Below are positions 35,267 to 45,100 of a stretch of DNA of 64,000 nt, piece after piece. The notes beneath the pieces were generated by a model. It was not told where the DNA came from and did no database searches. It saw nothing but the letters and a program-made list of their open reading frames with translations. Position 1 is the stretch's first letter. Every line of letters starts with the position of its first letter. Source of the DNA: Pseudomonas oryzihabitans (lineage in GTDB: Bacteria > Pseudomonadota > Gammaproteobacteria > Pseudomonadales > Pseudomonadaceae); NCBI RefSeq assembly GCF_006384975.1, contig NZ_CP021645.1, positions 772,001 to 836,000 on the forward strand, given 5' to 3'. The translations under genes were made by a program, and so were the position numbers.

Positions 35267-35283
35267 GAATCGTTAAACGATTC
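35267..35283. promoter_or_regulatory. 17-bp palindrome upstream of the sigma factor gene
   Basis: GAATCGTT (35267-35274) and AACGATTC (35276-35283) form a perfect 8-bp dyad with a single central base. It ends one base before the -35 element of the sigma gene promoter. Could be an operator or the tail-end hairpin of the lysR transcript; there is no T-tract. Confidence 0.4.
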
Positions 35284-35284
35284 A

Positions 35285-35313
35285 TTGATGTGAGAATGAG
35301 TATCAATTAGAGT
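35285..35313 (+). promoter_or_regulatory. Promoter of the siderophore sigma factor with embedded Fur box
   Basis: TTGATG (35285-35290) and TAGAGT (35308-35313) are spaced by 17 bases. GAGAATGAGTATCAATTAG (35292-35310) matches the 19-bp Fur consensus at about 12 positions and covers the spacer, so iron-loaded Fur would block it. Confidence 0.55.
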
Positions 35314-35344
35314 TTTGCGCTCCTAGTTTTACAGGGACGCAGAA

Positions 35345-35998
35345 ATGCTATCGCCGCTCGCTTCGCCTCAGGCGTCACGTCAGCCCAGGTTCCCCCTTGA
35401 TGAGGTCAATCCGCCGACCCTTCAGGGTTCACTTCCGCAGCCGGTCAGGCAGGGTCGCGCCGCTGAGGATTCAGCGCTGGGAACATTGTTCGATCATCAC
35501 CGTAGCGGCTTGCTCAATATCGCGACGCGCCTGCTCGGCTGTCGCAAGCGGGCCGAGGATGTCGTGCAGGAGGCCTTTCTCAAATTCTGGGAGCGGCGCG
35601 ATTCCCTGGCTGTCTTGGAGCCTTCGCGCTATCTGTATCGAGTGGTGCAGAATCTGGCGGTCGATCAACTGCGCCGCCGGAAGTGGGAAGAGCGCTGGTT
35701 CGCCAGCCCTACGGAACAGGACGAAGGGATACCCGGCGAGCTTTCCGCCGAGCGAGTCGTTCAGGCTCGAGAGGAGATCGGGTTGGTGGTCCGCGCGTTG
35801 CGGCAGCTACCGGCGCGTACCCAGGATGTGATCACCCTGTGTCGGGTCGAGGGCTTGACCCAGCGCGACGTCGCCCGGCGGATCGGTGCCTCGCCAGCGC
35901 TGGTGAATTTCCTCTTGCAGGATGCCACCGTGCATTGTCGCAATTCCCTGACCGGCAACTGTCTTGCCCGCCACTGTCCGAAGCGAGGTCGCTCATGA
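35345..35998 (+). CDS. ECF sigma factor, PvdS/FecI iron-starvation type
   Basis: A 217-residue extracytoplasmic-function sigma factor. Region 2 spans about 48-118 (LFDHHRSGLLNIATRLLGCRKRAEDVVQEAFLKFWERR...DQLRRRKWEERW) and region 4 about 148-200 (LRQLPARTQDVITLCRVEGLTQRDVARRIGASPALVNFLL). The N-terminus carries about 40 extra residues. No FecR-type anti-sigma gene follows; instead the stop overlaps the ABC exporter start (ATGA), as in PvdS-like regulators of siderophore synthesis. A Fur box in its promoter supports induction by iron starvation. It probably drives the downstream NRPS genes. Confidence 0.88.
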   Translation: MLSPLASPQASRQPRFPLDEVNPPTLQGSLPQPVRQGRAAEDSALGTLFDHHRSGLLNIATRLLGCRKRAEDVVQEAFLKFWERRDSLAVLEPSRYLYRVVQNLAVDQLRRRKWEERWFASPTEQDEGIPGELSAERVVQAREEIGLVVRALRQLPARTQDVITLCRVEGLTQRDVARRIGASPALVNFLLQDATVHCRNSLTGNCLARHCPKRGRS

Positions 35999-37659
35999 CC
36001 CTGATCCGCCTCATCCTCCGCTATCGCCCCCTGGCCACGACGCTCGTCCTGCTGCTCAGCCTGGGGAGTGCCTTGCTCAGCGTCGGGGTGATCGCCTTCA
36101 TCAATTGGCGGCTGGTAACCACTCTGGCGGCGCCGACCGAGGCACTGCTGCAATTTCTCGGCTTGCTCCTGTTGTTGCTGGTGATGGCTGCCGGTGCCCA
36201 GGTGGCCCTGACCGCGCTGGGCCATCGCTTCGTCTACGATCTGCGACGGCAGGTGGTGAAGCGGGTGCTGAACACCGATATCGAGCGCCTCGAGGCCGTC
36301 GGAGGGCCCGCCATCCTGGCTAGCCTGTCCAGTGACCTGCGCAATCTGACCCTGGCCTTCGTGCAGTTGCCCAGTCTGCTCTACGGTGCGGTGCTGAGCC
36401 TGGCGGCCTTCCTGTATCTGGCCTGGCTGTCCTGGTCGTTGTTCCTCGTGACCCTCGCCTGGATGACCCTGACCCTGGGCCTGGGCTGGCTGCTGGTGGC
36501 GCGGCTCTATCGCCACCTGCATCTGTGGCGGGATGCGGAGAGTCGTCTCTATGCGGACTACCAGGCCCTGATCGAGGGCCGCAAGGAACTCGCGCTGAAT
36601 CGGGCGCGTGCCCAGCGTTTCTTCGACGAAGATTTCGAGCTCAACGCCAGCGCCTATCGCGAACACGTGACGATGGCGGATCGCTATAACGCCATCGCCA
36701 GCAACTGGGCCAATACCATGGTGCTGGGCACCATAGGCCTGGCGTTCTATCTGGCCAACGGCCTGGGCTGGGCCAGTACCGAAGTGGCTGCCACTTATGC
36801 CCTGACCATCCTCTTTTTGCGCACGCCGCTGGTGATGGCGATAGGGGCACTACCACCGTTGATGACGGGGCAGGTCGCGCTGCAACGGGTGGAGACCCTG
36901 GCCCTGGCACCCGCAACGGACGGTTTCGCCGAGCCGGCGCCGGCCTTCGCGACCGACTGGCAGCGCCTGGAGCTGCGTGGCGTGGAGTATCGCTATGAGA
37001 CCCAGGGCGATGAGCCGGGCTTCGATGTCGGTCCCTTGAACCTCACGCTCAGACGCGGTGAGACGGTATTCCTGATGGGCGGCAACGGCAGTGGTAAGTC
37101 CACCCTGGCGCGCCTGTTGACCGGACTTTATCGCCCGCAACGTGGCGTCCTCGCGGTGGACGGCAGGGAAGTGAGCGCGGCTGACTGGACGGCCTATCGC
37201 CAGCTGTTCGCCTCGGTCTTTACCGACTTCCATCTGTTCGATCGTCTGCTCGGGCCGGATGGCAGGGTTGCCGACGAAGCTCAGGTACAGACCTGGCTGC
37301 GGCGCCTGCACCTGCAGCTCAAGGTGCGGGTGGCGGCAGGGCGGCTGAGCGATACCCGTCTCTCCCAGGGCCAGCGCAAGCGTCTGGCGCTGCTGTTGGC
37401 CATGCTGGAGGGCCGTAGCATCGTCCTGCTGGACGAATGGGCGGCCGATCAGGACCCGCTGTTTCGCCGGCTGTTCTACCGCGAACTGCTGCCGCAGATG
37501 AAGGCGGCGGGACTGACGGTATTCGCCATCACCCATGACGACGCCTATTTCGATCAGGCCGATCGCCTGTTCAAGATGGACGGAGGGCGCCTGGTGGAAC
37601 TGGTCGGCGAGCAGCGCGAGCGGGCCAGTCGCGATGCGCTGCAAGAGATCGCGGGCTAG
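35995..37659 (+). CDS. PvdE/SyrD-like ABC exporter (fused membrane and ATPase domains)
   Basis: A 554-residue half transporter (PvdE is about 549). Six hydrophobic helices fill the first 300 residues. The ATPase domain has Walker A MGGNGSGKST at about 361-370, the signature LSQGQRKRLALLLAM near 459 and Walker B SIVLLDEWAADQDP with its catalytic Glu. PvdE moves the acylated pyoverdine precursor to the periplasm; by analogy this one should export the lipopeptide made by the adjacent NRPSs. The start at 35995 overlaps the sigma factor stop. Confidence 0.9.
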   Translation: MTLIRLILRYRPLATTLVLLLSLGSALLSVGVIAFINWRLVTTLAAPTEALLQFLGLLLLLLVMAAGAQVALTALGHRFVYDLRRQVVKRVLNTDIERLEAVGGPAILASLSSDLRNLTLAFVQLPSLLYGAVLSLAAFLYLAWLSWSLFLVTLAWMTLTLGLGWLLVARLYRHLHLWRDAESRLYADYQALIEGRKELALNRARAQRFFDEDFELNASAYREHVTMADRYNAIASNWANTMVLGTIGLAFYLANGLGWASTEVAATYALTILFLRTPLVMAIGALPPLMTGQVALQRVETLALAPATDGFAEPAPAFATDWQRLELRGVEYRYETQGDEPGFDVGPLNLTLRRGETVFLMGGNGSGKSTLARLLTGLYRPQRGVLAVDGREVSAADWTAYRQLFASVFTDFHLFDRLLGPDGRVADEAQVQTWLRRLHLQLKVRVAAGRLSDTRLSQGQRKRLALLLAMLEGRSIVLLDEWAADQDPLFRRLFYRELLPQMKAAGLTVFAITHDDAYFDQADRLFKMDGGRLVELVGEQRERASRDALQEIAG

Positions 37660-37740
37660 CGCCTGAGAACCCGGTGCCGATCTGGGTATAAATCGGCAAA
37701 AAGCCTTGAACAAGCGAAGGGTCTGTTCGTCGATGAGGGT

Positions 37741-37759
37741 GAGAATGATTGTCAGTCGT
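37741..37759 (+). promoter_or_regulatory. Candidate Fur box upstream of the ornithine monooxygenase gene
   Basis: GAGAATGATTGTCAGTCGT agrees with the Fur consensus at about 12 of 19 positions, strongest in the left half. It lies 48 bases before the start codon in the 147-bp gap after the exporter gene. A PvdS-type TAAAT-N16-CGT box was looked for and not found. Confidence 0.45.
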
Positions 37760-37806
37760 GCTACGGCGCGGGGGCAATCCCACCCGGTTATCGACGAGAG
37801 GTTCGC

Positions 37807-39093
37807 ATGGAACAGGTCCACGACTACATCGGCATCGGCTTCGGGCCTTCCAACCTGGCGTTGGCCATCGCTGCGGACGAGCAGGCCGCCGACCGCCAGC
37901 CCCAAGGATGCTTCATCGAGCGCAAGCCGGCCTTCAGTTGGCACGAAGGCATGCTGCTCGAGGGCAGCACGATGCAGATCTCCTTTCTCAAGGACCTGGC
38001 GACCCTGCGCAATCCGGCCAGCCGCTTCACCTTCATCAACTATCTGAAGGAACGCGGTCGGCTGGAGGATTTCATCAACCTCAAGACCTTTTTCCCCAGC
38101 CGCGAGGAATACAACGATTACCTCGGTTGGGCGGCTGCCGCCTTCGCCGATCAGGTGCACTACGGCGAGGAGGTGGTGGCGGTGGAGCCCTGGTACCGCG
38201 ACGGCATCCTGGACGCCGTGCAAGTGGTGTCCCGCGACCAGCAAGGCACCTTGCACCGCCGCTTGGGCCGCAACCTGATCCTCGGCATCGGCGGGACCCC
38301 GCAGGTGCCGCCGGCCTTTGCCACGCTGAGCGACCCGCGGGTGCTGCATTCCTCGGCCTATCGCGGTCGGATCGAGGCGCTACTGGCCGATCCGGCGCAG
38401 CCCCGCCGGGTGGCGGTGATCGGCGGCGGCCAGAGCGCCGCCGAGATCTTCCAGGATCTGACCCAGCGCTTTCCCCAGGTCGAGGCATCGCTGATCCTGC
38501 GGGGCGGGGCACTCAAGCCGTCCGACGACAGCCCCTTCGTCAACGAGATCTTCAATCCATCGTTCACCGACCGGATCTATGCCCAGTCGCCGGAGCGGCG
38601 CGAGCGACTGTTCGCCGAGTACCGCAACACCAACTATTCGGTGGTGGACCTGGAGTTGATCGAGAGCCTCTACCAGCTGTTCTACCTGCAGAAGCTGCGT
38701 GGCCAGGAGCGCCATCGCCTGCTCTGCGAACGCTCCGTGGCGGCCTGCCGGCCGTCCGCCCAGGGGCTGGAGTTGGAGCTGGAAGGGCGGCTGGACGGGG
38801 AGCGCACCACCCTGAGCTATGACGTGGTGATCCTGGCCACCGGCTATCGCCGCGACTACCACCAGCACCTGCTGGCCGGCCTGCGCGAGCATCTGCAAGA
38901 CGGGGAGCCAGACCGCCACTACCGCTTGCCGCTGGCCGCGGGCGGCGCGGTCCAGGTGTTCCTGCAAGGCGGCTGCGAGGTCAGCCATGGCCTGTCCGAC
39001 ACCCTGCTGTCGGTCCTGGCGATTCGCTCCGCCGAGTTGGTCGAGGCCATGACCCTGGCCAGCGCGACACCGGTGGCCAGGCGTTCCGCCTGA
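37807..39093 (+). CDS. pvdA: L-ornithine N5-monooxygenase
   Basis: Hydroxylates the side-chain amine of L-ornithine with FAD, NADPH and O2, giving N5-hydroxyornithine for hydroxamate iron ligands. The 428 residues match PvdA (443) block by block: FAD motif GIGFGPSNLALAI near residue 9, FSWHEGMLLEGSTMQISFLKDL, NADPH motif VIGGGQSAAEIFQDL near 200, FNPSFTDRIY, NTNYSVVDLELIE and VILATGYRRDYH. Directly upstream of the NRPS genes, two of whose A domains appear to accept this product. The acyl- or formyltransferase needed to finish the hydroxamate is not in the window. Confidence 0.94.
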   Translation: MEQVHDYIGIGFGPSNLALAIAADEQAADRQPQGCFIERKPAFSWHEGMLLEGSTMQISFLKDLATLRNPASRFTFINYLKERGRLEDFINLKTFFPSREEYNDYLGWAAAAFADQVHYGEEVVAVEPWYRDGILDAVQVVSRDQQGTLHRRLGRNLILGIGGTPQVPPAFATLSDPRVLHSSAYRGRIEALLADPAQPRRVAVIGGGQSAAEIFQDLTQRFPQVEASLILRGGALKPSDDSPFVNEIFNPSFTDRIYAQSPERRERLFAEYRNTNYSVVDLELIESLYQLFYLQKLRGQERHRLLCERSVAACRPSAQGLELELEGRLDGERTTLSYDVVILATGYRRDYHQHLLAGLREHLQDGEPDRHYRLPLAAGGAVQVFLQGGCEVSHGLSDTLLSVLAIRSAELVEAMTLASATPVARRSA

Positions 39094-39165
39094 GCCACCC
39101 GCCACTTCCTTCTTTTCAGGACGCTGTCGCGGCGGCGTCCGGCATTCTTTCTTGCAGGTGAAGCC

Positions 39166-42100
39166 ATGACCTCCCGAGCGGATCAAGCCGAGCACTTCGT
39201 CGACGTCCTCGATTTCTACGCCGAGCGCCAGCCGGACAAGACGGTGCTGCGGCACCTGACCAATGACGAGACGCCCCAGCTGACCTCCTATGCCCAGCTG
39301 CGCGAACGGGCGCTGAGCCTCGCCGGCTGTCTGCAGGAGCGGCTCGGGCAGACCCGTGGCGAGCGTTGCGTACTCTTGCTGCCCAGTGGCCCGGATTACG
39401 CGGCGGCCTTCTTCGCCTGCCTCTATACCGGGGTCATCGCCGTACCGGCCTTTCCCCCGGAAAACAGTCGGCAGATGCACATCGAGCGCCTGCGCGGCAT
39501 CCTCGACGATGCCCAGCCGCGGGTGGTGCTCGGCGAGCGGGCCTGCCTCGCTGCCCATGCCGGGACCCTGGCGCAGGCGCTGCCCGAGGGCGCGCTGTGC
39601 CTGGCGGTGGAAGACATCGAGGCCAGCTGGGCCCTGGCCTACCGACCACAGGTGGTGGACCCTTCGGCGCTGGCCTTTCTGCAATACACCTCGGGTTCGA
39701 CCTCGGCGCCCAAGGGCGTGATGGTCAGCCATGCCAACCTGATCGCCAACGAAAAGGCCATGCAGCGCGGCTTCTTCACCGGGCGCGACGAGGACTGGGT
39801 GAGTTGGTTGCCGCTCTACCATGACATGGGCCTGATGCTCGGGCTGCTGCTGCCGATCTACCACGGCGGCACCTTGACACTGATGTCGCCCAACCACTTT
39901 CTCACCCGTCCGGCGCGCTGGCTGCAGGCCATCAGCCAATACGGCGGTACCGTCAGCGGTGGACCGGACTTCGCCTACCGCCTGTGCGTGGAGCGGATCA
40001 GCGACAGTGCCCTGGCCGAACTCGACCTGAGTCGCTGGAGCATGGCCTTTTCCGGTTCCGAGCCGATCCGGGTGGACACCCTGGATGCCTTCTGCGAGCG
40101 TTTCGCCGCCGCCGGCTTCCGCCGCCAGGCGCTGACGCCGGCCTATGGCCTGGCCGAGGCGACCCTCTATGTCTGCGCCCATGAGCCGACCGACGAATTC
40201 CGTATCCAGCGCTTCGCCGGTGACGCCCTGAGCGCCGCCGGTGCCGAGGCGGCGCTGCAGCAGGGGCGCCTGGCCGGGTGCGGCTGGTGCGATGCCGAGC
40301 ACGAACTGCGCATCGTCGATCCGCAGACGCTGGAGCCGCTGGCCGAGACCCGCGCCGGCGAGGTCTGGGTCGCCGGCCCCAGCCTGGCGCAAGGCTACTG
40401 GAATAATCCCGAGGCCACGGCCGCCGCCTTCGTGGAGCGCGATGGCCGGCGCTGGCTGCGCACCGGGGACCTGGGCATCGCCGCCGAGCGCGAACTCTAT
40501 ATCGCCGGGCGGCTGAAGGATCTCATCATCCTCAATGGCCAGAATCTCTATCCCCAGGACGTGGAGCTGGTGCTGGAAGAGCAGGTCGCCGACTACCTGC
40601 GGCGGGGTCGCGTGGCGGCGTTCGCCTTGGTGGGGGAGGACGGCCGCGAGGGCATCGGCCTGGCGCTGGAGATCAGCCGCAACGTGCGCCGCCTGGTGCC
40701 GGCCGAACGTATCTGCGCGGCCTTGGTGGAGACGCTGACCCAGGCCTTCCAGGTGGCGCCCAGGGCCATCGCCTTACTCGAACCGGGCACGCTGCCGCGC
40801 ACCACCAGCGGCAAGCTGCAACGCGCCGCCTGCCGGGCCGGCTGGTTGGCCGGCAGCCTGGACAGCTTCGCCGAGTGGCGTGATGGCGCCTTGGCCCAAG
40901 GTGAGCCTCAGGTAGCGGCACCGGCCGTGCTGCGTGAGGTGCGCCAGGCCTGGGCCGAGGTGCTCGGCCGTGACGATCTCACCGCCCAGGCGCATTTCTT
41001 CGCCCTGGGCGGGGATTCGGTCGCCGTGGTGCAGGTGCAGGCCCGTCTGCGCGAGACGCTCCAGGTGGTGCTCGACCCGGCGCTGCTGTTCGAGGCGCCG
41101 ACGCTGGGCGCCTTTTCCGCGCGGGTGGCCGCGCTGCCGCGCAAGGCCGAGGTGGACGGTCTCGTCGCCGAGGACGCGACCCGCGCGCCCCAGTCCTTCG
41201 CCCAGCAGCGCCTGTGGTTTCTCGATCAGCTGGAGCCGGGCAACGCCGCCTATCACCTGGCCGGTGAAATCCAGCTGCGTGGGGTCCTGGACGTGGCGCG
41301 GCTGGAGCGGGCGCTGGACGCCCTGGTCCAGCGGCATGCGGCGCTACGTACCCGCTTCAGCGCCGGCGCTGGCGAGGTGCCCGAGCAACGCATCGAAATG
41401 CTGGCCCAGGGGGCGGTGGAGCACCATGACCTGAGCCAGACGGCAGCGCCGGAGCAGGCCCAGGCCACCTTGGTCCAAAACCTGGTGCGTCGCCCGCTGG
41501 ACCTGCGCGAAGGTCCCCTGTGGCGCATGGCGCTGATCCGTCGTGACGCCGAGGATCACCGCTTGCTGCTGGTGCTGCACCACATCATCGCCGACGGCTG
41601 GTCGATCCAGGTCCTGCTGGAGGATTTCGCCGCCCTCTATCGGGCGGAGGATGGCGAGACGCCCGCGCTGGCGCCGCTCGCCATCAGCTATGCCGACTTC
41701 GCGCGCTGGCAGCGCCGCGAGTTGGCCGGTGAATCCCGCGAGCGGCAACTGGCGTACTGGCGGACGCAACTGGCCGACGCACCCGCGCGGCTGGATCTGG
41801 CCAGCGACCGCCCCCGGCCGCCGCAGCAGAGCGGGCGCGGGGCGCGCTTCACCTTCAGCCTGCCCGCCACGGTCAGCCAGGGGCTGCGGGAGTTGGCCCA
41901 GGGCGAGGGGGCGACCCTGTTCATGGTCGGCCTGGCGCTGTTCCAGCTGCTGGTGCAGCGCCATAGCGGCTGCAGCGACCTGTGCGTGGGCGTTCCCGTG
42001 GCCGGGCGTACCCGACGGGAAACCGAGCGGCTGATCGGCTTCTTCGTCAATACTCAGGTGCTGCGTTGCCAACTGGACGGCGCTCGTTCGTTCAAGGTTT

Positions 42101-45100
42101 TGCTGGAGCAGGTCAAGAAGCGTGCCCTGGAAGCCCAGGCGCACCAGGACCTGCCGTTCGACCTGCTGGTGGAAGCCCTGGCGCCGGAGCGGCACCTGGG
42201 CTGGAATCCGCTGTGCCAGGTGAAGTTCACCCAGCAATTCCCGCTGCCCCAGGCGCTGGACCTGGGCGGGGTGACGCTCTCCGCGCGGCAGCTCGACGAC
42301 GGCGCCGCGCACTTCGACCTGGGCCTGGACATCACTGACGTTCCGGCGGGCATCGAGGCGGTGTTCACCTATGCCACCGACCTCTTCGACGCACCGCGCA
42401 TCGCCGCGCTGGCGGCCGACTTCGCGCTCCTGGCCCAGCAGGTGGTGGCCGATGCCGAGCAACCCCTGGCGCGCTATCGTCTGGCCCAGGAGGCCCCGGG
42501 TCTGGCGGGCGAGTCCCTGGCCTTCCCGGCGGCGGATCTGCTGGCGCTGTGGCACGCGGGGTTGGCGCAGGCCGGGGAGGGGCCGGCGGTGGTGGCCAGC
42601 GATGCCCACCTGAGCCATGCGCAACTGGAGGCCGACAGCAATCGCCTGGCGCGGACGCTGCGGGACCGGGGCGTCGGCGCCGAGGTGCGGGTCGCGCTCT
42701 GCCAGCCGCGGCAGGCGAGCTTCGTCGTCGGCCTGCTGGGGATTCTCAAGGCCGGCGGCGCCTGTGTCTTCGTCGATCCCAAGTGGCCCGCGGCGCGCCA
42801 GGCCCAGGTGCTGGCCGACAGCGGCGCCCAGTTGCTGCTCGGCGCACCCTTGCCCGAGGGGCCGCCTGCACTCGCGCTGGACGCCGCGGCCGACTGGCGG
42901 CAGGCGTCGGCGGAGGCATTGGCGGTCGAGGTGCTGCCGGCCCAGGCGGCTTACCTGATCTACACCTCCGGGACCACCGGCCGGCCCAAGGGGGTGGTGG
43001 TCTCTCACGGCGCCATCGCCAACTATGTGCAGGGCGTGCTGCAGCGGCTGGCGTTGCCGCCACAGGCCAGCTTCGCCATGGTTTCCACCGTCGCCGCCGA
43101 CCTGGGGCATACGGTGTTGTTCGGCGCCCTGGCCAGCGGCGGTACCTTGCACCTCCTGAATGACGAACTGGTCCAGGATGCCGACCGGTGCGCCGAGTAC
43201 TTCGCGCGCCAGCCGGTGGCGGTACTCAAGATAGTGCCCACCCATCTGAGCGCCTTGCTGCAGGCCGCCGACCCGGCGCGGCTGTTGCCGTCCGCAGCCC
43301 TGGTACTGGGTGGGGAGGCGCTGCCCGCGCCGCTGGCCGAGCGAGTACGGGAACTCAAACCCGGCTGCCGGCTGTTCAACCACTATGGCCCCACCGAAAG
43401 CACCGTAGGTGCCCTCACCGCGGCACTCGACGATCCGGCGGCCACAATCGCCCTGGGCGCGCCACTGCCCAATCTGCGTGCCCGGGTGCTGGACGCCGAG
43501 CTCAATCCGCTGCCCGCCGGGGCCGTCGGCGAGTTGTACCTGGGCGGCGCGGGATTGGCGCGGGGCTACCAGGGGCGACCTGGTGATACCGCCGCAGTCT
43601 TCCTGCCGGACCCCTGGAAGCCGGGCGACCGCCTCTATCGCACCGGTGACCGGGTACGCCTGGCCGCGGATGGCCGGCTGGAATTCCTCGGTCGCAGCGA
43701 TGACCAGCTCAAGGTGCGCGGCTATCGCGTGGCGCCGGGCGAGGTCGTCGCGGTCCTGCTGGCGCAGCCCTGCGTCGGGGCGGCCCATGTGCAGCTGGAT
43801 GGCCGCGGCCAACTGGTAGCCTATGTGACGGGTAGGGATCTCGACGGCGAATCCCTGCGCGAGCATCTCGCGCAGCACCTGCCCGAGGCGCTGGTGCCGG
43901 CTCAGATCCTGGTACTCGAAGCCTTCCCGCTCACCGCCAATGGCAAGCTGGATCGCGCCCGGTTGCCGGAGCCCGAGGCCCGCCAGGCCGAGTTCGCGGC
44001 GCCCCAAGGCGAGGTGGAGACCGCCCTGGCGGCGCTGTGGAGCGAGGCGCTCAAGGTGGAGCGTGTCGGTCGAGAGGACAATTTCTTCGCCCTGGGCGGC
44101 GACTCCATCCTCAGCCTGCAGATCATCGCCCGGGCCCGGCGCCAGGGCCTCAAGCTCACGCCCAAGCAGCTGTTCGAACACCAGACCATCGCCGCCCTGG
44201 CGGCAGTCGCCGTGCCCGCCGCCGCGCCCGTCGTGGCCAAACCGCCGGTGGCTGCCGTGACGGACGAGCTGCCCTTGACGCCCATCCAGGCCCGTTTCTT
44301 CGCTGAGCCGGTCAAGCAGCGCGCGCACTGGAACCAGTCCGTCATCCTGGAATTGGCCGCGCCGCTGGATGCCGAGGTCTTGCGCCGGGCGTTGGCAGCC
44401 CTGGTCGACCGCCACAGCAGCTTGCGCCTGGCCTTCGTACCGACCGAGCAAGGCGGCTGGCGCCAGCAGGTGCGTCCCCAGGAAGACGCGGAGCGGCTGC
44501 TCTGGACTTGCCAGGTGGCCGCTGAGGCCGAGCTGGCGCCGCTGTTCGAGGAGGCCGAGCGCAGCCTGGACCTCACCCGTGGACCCCTGCTGCGGGCGGT
44601 GTTGGCCGAGGGACCGAAGCAGCGGCCTCGGCTGTTGATCGCCATCCATCACCTGGCCGTGGACGGCGTCTCCTGGCGCATCCTGCTCGACGACCTGGCG
44701 CTGGCCTATCGACAGTTGGCAGTCGGTACGCCCCTCGCGCTGGGCGAGACGGGCAGCGATTGGAGCGCCTGGACCCAGCACCTGGCGCAACGCGCCGCCG
44801 AGCCTGAGCTGCAAGGTCAGCGCGGTTACTGGGAGGCGGTCACCGCGGTCCCCGAGACCCTGCCTTGTCTAGATCCACACGGCCGCTGCCAAGTCCGCGA
44901 TGCCGGTAGCCTGGCGCGGCGACTGCCGGTGGCGCTGACCGAGCGGCTGCTGAAGATACCCGGCACCGAAGCCGTGTTGCTGGCGGCGTTGGCCGAAGCT
45001 CTGCGGCAGTGGACGGGCCGCGCGGCCACCCGGATCGCCGTCGAAGGCCATGGCCGCGAGGATCGCGACGGCACCCTGGAATTGAGCCGCACCCTGGGCT

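Noticed and set aside
37677..37698. Terminator after the exporter gene (GCCGAT/ATCGGC hairpin)
   Set aside because: It is followed by an A-tract on the coding strand rather than a T-tract, so it does not fit a plus-strand terminator.
37689..37730. PvdS-type promoter box (TAAAT then CGT) before pvdA
   Set aside because: TAAAT is present at 37689 but the nearest CGT is about 34 bases away instead of 16-17.
39119..39140. Terminator between pvdA and NRPS 1 (GGACGC/GCGTCC stem)
   Set aside because: Only 6 bp with a 10-base loop and no immediate T-tract; the genes are probably co-transcribed.
41344..44814. Very long open frame antisense to NRPS 1 (over 1100 codons)
   Set aside because: High-GC coding DNA keeps antisense frames open; the product is repetitive, lacks domains and has no ribosome site, while the plus strand encodes clear NRPS domains.
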